DNA of 64,000 nucleotides from assembly GCA_964492845.1 (NCBI GenBank), contig CAZBMZ010000028.1, positions 17,687 through 81,686 on the forward strand. Reading direction: 5' to 3'. The notes beneath the pieces are model-generated. The model saw nothing but the letters and a program-made list of their open reading frames with translations, was not told where the DNA came from and made no database searches. Both the position numbers and the translations under genes were made by a program. This document shows, one piece after another, positions 61,032-64,000 of the stretch; the first letter of the stretch is position 1, and every line of letters begins with the position of its first letter. This DNA comes from JADJPF01 sp964492845 (lineage in GTDB: Bacteria; Acidobacteriota; Blastocatellia; Chloracidobacteriales; JADJPF01).

Positions 61032-61075
61032 TATCAAGAAAACTTGATAATAGCCCAGTGTTCTATCACTGGGCT
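61032..61075 (+). terminator. Two hairpins before the kinase gene
   Basis: TATCAAG-AAAA-CTTGATA (61032-61049) is followed at once by AGCCCAGTG-TTCTAT-CACTGGGCT (61052-61075) and a TTAGTTTGTT tail. The second stem is a likely terminator of the repeat-protein gene. It ends 10 bases before the kinase's ribosome binding site (AGGAG 61086-61090), so it might also control the kinase. Confidence 0.6.
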
Positions 61076-61096
61076 TTAGTTTGTTAGGAGCAAAAG

Positions 61097-63250
61097 ATGT
61101 CTTTGTTAGCAGAACTAGTTGGACAAACCTTAGATAATAAATACCGAATAGAAAAACAACTTGGACAAGGTGGAATGGGTGCTGTCTATCTAGCTACTCA
61201 TATAGGAACTTTAAGACCTGTTGCAGTAAAAGTAATTACACCTCAATTTATGAGTCATACGGAATTTGTAGAACGTTTTCGCCGTGAAGCAGAAGCAGCC
61301 GGACGGCTTCGACATCCTAATGTAGTTAATGTTACTGACTTTGGCTTTGCTGAGTTGGGAAAAGCCCAACTAGCTTATCTAGTGATGGAATACCTTGATG
61401 GTTGTAACCTAGGAGATGTGCTTAAAGAAGAAAAGAATCTTCCCTTAAATTGGGTAGTAGATATTTTAGAGCAAACCTGCTTGGCAGTAGAAAAAGCACA
61501 TACAGAAGGAATAATCCACCGTGACTTAAAACCTGATAATATTTGGTTAGAACCTAATGAGCGAGGAGGTTTTACAGTAAAAGTTTTAGATTTTGGGCTA
61601 GCTAAATTAGCTCAACCAGGTGACTCAACTGATTCAAACAATAACAAACCGGCTGAGTCAACCACTACAATAAAAACTCAAGAAGTTTTCCAAGAAGCTG
61701 TCACAAATGTTCAAAATGTTCAAAACTCTGTTGATAAAGAAACAAAAACTGCTGTGCAGGTCAATCCTCAAAGTAATTTAATAGAAGAAGATGAAACAAA
61801 AACTGCTGTCCAACCACCTGCAAGTAATTCTGCTAGTGATTCTGGAGTAGATGAAGAAAAAACCGCTGTCCAAGTTGTAAAAGCTAGGACAACACAAGAA
61901 CAAAAGACCAATGAAACTAAATCTACTGACAAATTAACTCAAGCAGGGGCAATTCTTGGCACTCCAATTTATATGTCTCCTGAACAATGTGTTGGCGAAA
62001 CACTAGATAAACGTTCTGATATATATAGCTTAGGAGTAATTGCATATGAAATGTTAACAGGTGAGCCACCTTTTAAGGGTAATTTTAATGCTCTGATGAT
62101 GCACCACCTTAGCAGCCCTCCACCATCCATTTTAGATAAACGCCCAGATATTCCTAAAGCTGTAGCTGATTTAATAGCTTCTGCTTTAAGTAAACAAGCT
62201 TCAGAACGTCCGGTGAGTGCCGTAGCCTTTGCTAATGCACTTCGCGCCCGTTCAGAAACGGCTGCAAGCGTAATGCGTCAAGCTTTTGGACTTTATGCAG
62301 AACATTTTGCTACTTTTCTTCAAATTTCAGTAGTAACTTCTATTCCTATAATACTGGTTTTTATATTTTCTTTTTCAAATATGGTTTTGACCAAAACAAA
62401 CCCTAATACATTAATAAATTCTTTGTTGTTAGCCTGTTTATTCATTGGAGTTATAGCAAATCTTATGTTTACTCGTGCTATTAATGGAGGAATTAGTATT
62501 CCTTTATTAGCACAATTAATAATTGCTCCTCTAAAAGAAATATCAATTAAACCTGCCATAGAAATCCTAAAAAAAAGATTACGTATTTTTGTTTTGCCTG
62601 CGCTTTTTTATAGTGTAGCGGAATTTTTACTTGTTATGAGCTTTGCTTCAGTATTTTTTGTTATTGGTAATTTCGTATATAGAATCATCAAAGAAGAAAT
62701 CCTATTAACAAAGCTTCTTCAATCACCTAATAGAATATTAGTATTAAGTAGTATTTTCTTAGTGATGCTAACCATACTCACTATTACAGGTAGAACATTT
62801 GTTAAGTATTCTCTTTATGCTTCTGTTGTAATTATAGAAGGCTTTGGAGGGTTAAAAGCTTTAAGACGCGCTAAAAGTTTATATTTGTTAAGCCGTAAAG
62901 TTACTATGCCAATTATGTTAGGTTTCTTAATTTATTTGGGTTTACATGGTATTGCTGGTTCATTAGTTAATGGCGTTTTAGTTAGAACTAGTTCATTAGG
63001 TATAGCTATTATAATAACAATATTATTTAATATTACTCATATACTAGTCTATATTTTACTAAACCCCTTTATTACTATCTGTTTAGGATTGCTTTATTTT
63101 AAGGCTCGTCAAATCAATGGCGAATCATTAAAAGATGTTTTAGCACAATATCAGCCTGAAACTTTGTCTTTAAGCAGTTGGCAAAAACGAATTAATACAG
63201 GCCAAACTAGCTTACTACAATCTTTAAGAAAATCCAGTAAAAGTACTTAG
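61097..63250 (+). CDS. Membrane Ser/Thr protein kinase with large activation-segment insert
   Basis: 717 residues. A Hanks-type kinase domain is complete in catalytic residues: glycine loop GQGGMGAV (23-30), Lys45 in VAVKV, HRDLKPDN (141-148), DFG (165-167) and SPEQC as the APE motif (about 294). Between DFG and APE there are about 128 residues instead of the usual 25-30. The insert (about 172-284) is polar and carries the motif KTAVQ three times (217-221, 235-239, 255-259). After the kinase, from about residue 410, six or so membrane helices follow, Yip1-like. The motif repeats probably are autophosphorylation sites; that is inference. AGGAG precedes the ATG. Confidence 0.9.
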   Translation: MSLLAELVGQTLDNKYRIEKQLGQGGMGAVYLATHIGTLRPVAVKVITPQFMSHTEFVERFRREAEAAGRLRHPNVVNVTDFGFAELGKAQLAYLVMEYLDGCNLGDVLKEEKNLPLNWVVDILEQTCLAVEKAHTEGIIHRDLKPDNIWLEPNERGGFTVKVLDFGLAKLAQPGDSTDSNNNKPAESTTTIKTQEVFQEAVTNVQNVQNSVDKETKTAVQVNPQSNLIEEDETKTAVQPPASNSASDSGVDEEKTAVQVVKARTTQEQKTNETKSTDKLTQAGAILGTPIYMSPEQCVGETLDKRSDIYSLGVIAYEMLTGEPPFKGNFNALMMHHLSSPPPSILDKRPDIPKAVADLIASALSKQASERPVSAVAFANALRARSETAASVMRQAFGLYAEHFATFLQISVVTSIPIILVFIFSFSNMVLTKTNPNTLINSLLLACLFIGVIANLMFTRAINGGISIPLLAQLIIAPLKEISIKPAIEILKKRLRIFVLPALFYSVAEFLLVMSFASVFFVIGNFVYRIIKEEILLTKLLQSPNRILVLSSIFLVMLTILTITGRTFVKYSLYASVVIIEGFGGLKALRRAKSLYLLSRKVTMPIMLGFLIYLGLHGIAGSLVNGVLVRTSSLGIAIIITILFNITHILVYILLNPFITICLGLLYFKARQINGESLKDVLAQYQPETLSLSSWQKRINTGQTSLLQSLRKSSKST

Positions 63251-63252
63251 CT

Positions 63253-63882
63253 ATGTATAAAGAATTGTTGGACAATCTAAAATTACAAAAAGATTGGCAA
63301 GCATTTTGGCAAAATAAAAAAGATATACTAGTAATTTCTAAACAAGGAAATATAGCTAGTCTACCTAGTAGTTTTGCAGTAATGGCAGGATCCTTTAACC
63401 CACTTCATCAAGGGCATAAAAAATTAGCTGAAGTAGCAGAAAAAATACTAAAAAAAGAAGTAATTTTTGAACTCTCAATTGCTAATGTTGATAAACCTTG
63501 GCTAGATGAAATTACAGTAGCTAAACGATTAACACAGTTTATTGACTATAAAACAATTGCAATTACTAAAGCTGCTACTTTTTTAGAAAAAACAAATTTG
63601 TTTGCTGAATGTGATTATATTTTAGGCTATGACACGGCTAGTAGACTATTTACAGTTAAATACTATAAAGATAACTTAGATATGATTAGTTCTTTAAGAG
63701 AAGTAGTTAATCAAGGCGCAAGGTTTTTGGTTGCTTGCCGCAAAGAAGATCAAAAAATAAAAACTTTATCAGACATCGATATCCCCAAAGAATTTCAACC
63801 CTTCTTTTCTCCAATTCCTCAAGAAACATTTTACTTAGATATTTCTTCTACTGCTTTAAGATCGTCTGGGAACAGTTTATAA
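63253..63882 (+). CDS. Nucleotidylyltransferase-like protein (NadD/NMNAT fold)
   Basis: 209 residues. An N-terminal 40 residues unlike NadD (KDWQAFWQNKKDILVIS) lead to FAVMAGSFNPLHQGHKKLAEVAEKIL, the GxFxPxHxGH nucleotidyltransferase motif, and the end DISSTALR, the ISSTxxR motif. The fold transfers a nucleotide to a phosphate; the acceptor is not evident. It is not the canonical nadD, which is at 41887. It begins 2 bases after the kinase stop, so they are co-transcribed. Confidence 0.8.
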   Translation: MYKELLDNLKLQKDWQAFWQNKKDILVISKQGNIASLPSSFAVMAGSFNPLHQGHKKLAEVAEKILKKEVIFELSIANVDKPWLDEITVAKRLTQFIDYKTIAITKAATFLEKTNLFAECDYILGYDTASRLFTVKYYKDNLDMISSLREVVNQGARFLVACRKEDQKIKTLSDIDIPKEFQPFFSPIPQETFYLDISSTALRSSGNSL

Positions 63883-64000
63883 TCGCAAAAGTTTAGTTAC
63901 CTATTTTGCGTCTATCTAGAGTACTATAACTAAACATAAATCTATGCAGCAGCATTAACAGCAACCTACTTTTACTTATATAAACTTGGTTGTCTAACCC
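63883..64000. other. Right-edge non-coding stretch
   Basis: A CGCAAAA/TTTTGCG inverted repeat (63884-63890 with 63904-63910) with a 13-base loop may be a terminator for the kinase operon. A minus-strand frame is open from 64000 to 63893 (TAA) but is too short to judge. Confidence 0.35.

Noticed and set aside
63893..64000. Minus-strand open frame at the right edge
   Set aside because: Only 35 codons are visible, it overlaps a likely hairpin terminator, and no family motif is present.

Overview
The window looks like chromosomal DNA from a low-GC member of the Acidobacteriota, possibly class Blastocatellia. This is inferred from gene content and no marker was searched. The pointers are two secreted VWA proteins of the acidobacterial type (1701-2648, 47757-48773), two adjacent Oar-like TonB-dependent receptors with an N-terminal carboxypeptidase-regulatory domain (17833-24248), a fused two-half M16 peptidase, paired PilT ATPases, and FHA/DUF4388 and PilZ proteins. 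The DNA is strongly AT-rich by eye. I see no tRNA, rRNA, CRISPR array, insertion sequence or prophage gene.

Layout. 1-2648 (+): the tail of a membrane protein, a DUF3592-like protein, an RluD-type pseudouridine synthase without an ordinary start codon, and a VWA protein, followed by a cluster of four hairpins. 2814-3656 (+): an unrecognised protein. 3717-29153 (-): a long co-oriented stretch with an FHA-cNMP-DUF4388 protein, YbaK, PilT, a PilT paralogue with a duplicated N-domain, NadB, an M16 peptidase, KdsC, a GAF histidine kinase, a GYF-like/B-box/membrane protein, two TonB-dependent receptors, an RluA-type synthase and a giant zinc-ribbon membrane protein. 29411-31477 (+): transketolase, with its own promoter. 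31572-39872 (mixed strands): an ATC-hydrolase-like protein, HtrA, a PilZ protein, a radical SAM/SPASM enzyme, a UDP-glucuronate decarboxylase, two unknown small proteins and an EF-G-like GTPase.

40078-44635 (+) is a housekeeping cluster: rplU, rpmA, obg, nadD, rsfS, rlmH, a DksA/TraR protein and comF, with a good sigma70-type promoter in front. 44642-53349 holds a coiled-coil protein, a transpeptidase-domain PBP, a CapA-like protein, the second VWA protein, a 7TM-DISM hybrid histidine kinase, IspD and a PIN/TRAM protein. 53727-57921 (+) is a SNF2 helicase gene broken by a frameshift at a T8 run, followed by its usual SWIM partner. 57989-59341 (-) is RadA. 59506-63882 (+) holds a CYTH protein, a prion-like Q/Y/G/N repeat membrane protein, a Ser/Thr kinase with a repeat-bearing insert in its activation segment, and a nucleotidylyltransferase.

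The genes mostly serve translation and ribosome maturation, NAD synthesis, envelope precursors, surface motility and signalling. The least ordinary items are the kinase insert with three KTAVQ repeats, the neighbouring low-complexity protein with a 94/95-identical internal DNA duplication, the RluD gene whose ribosome binding site points to an ATC codon, the PilT paralogue with a duplicated N-domain and altered motifs, the SNF2 frameshift, the EF-G-like protein with NKME instead of NKxD, and the hairpin cluster at 2650-2770.
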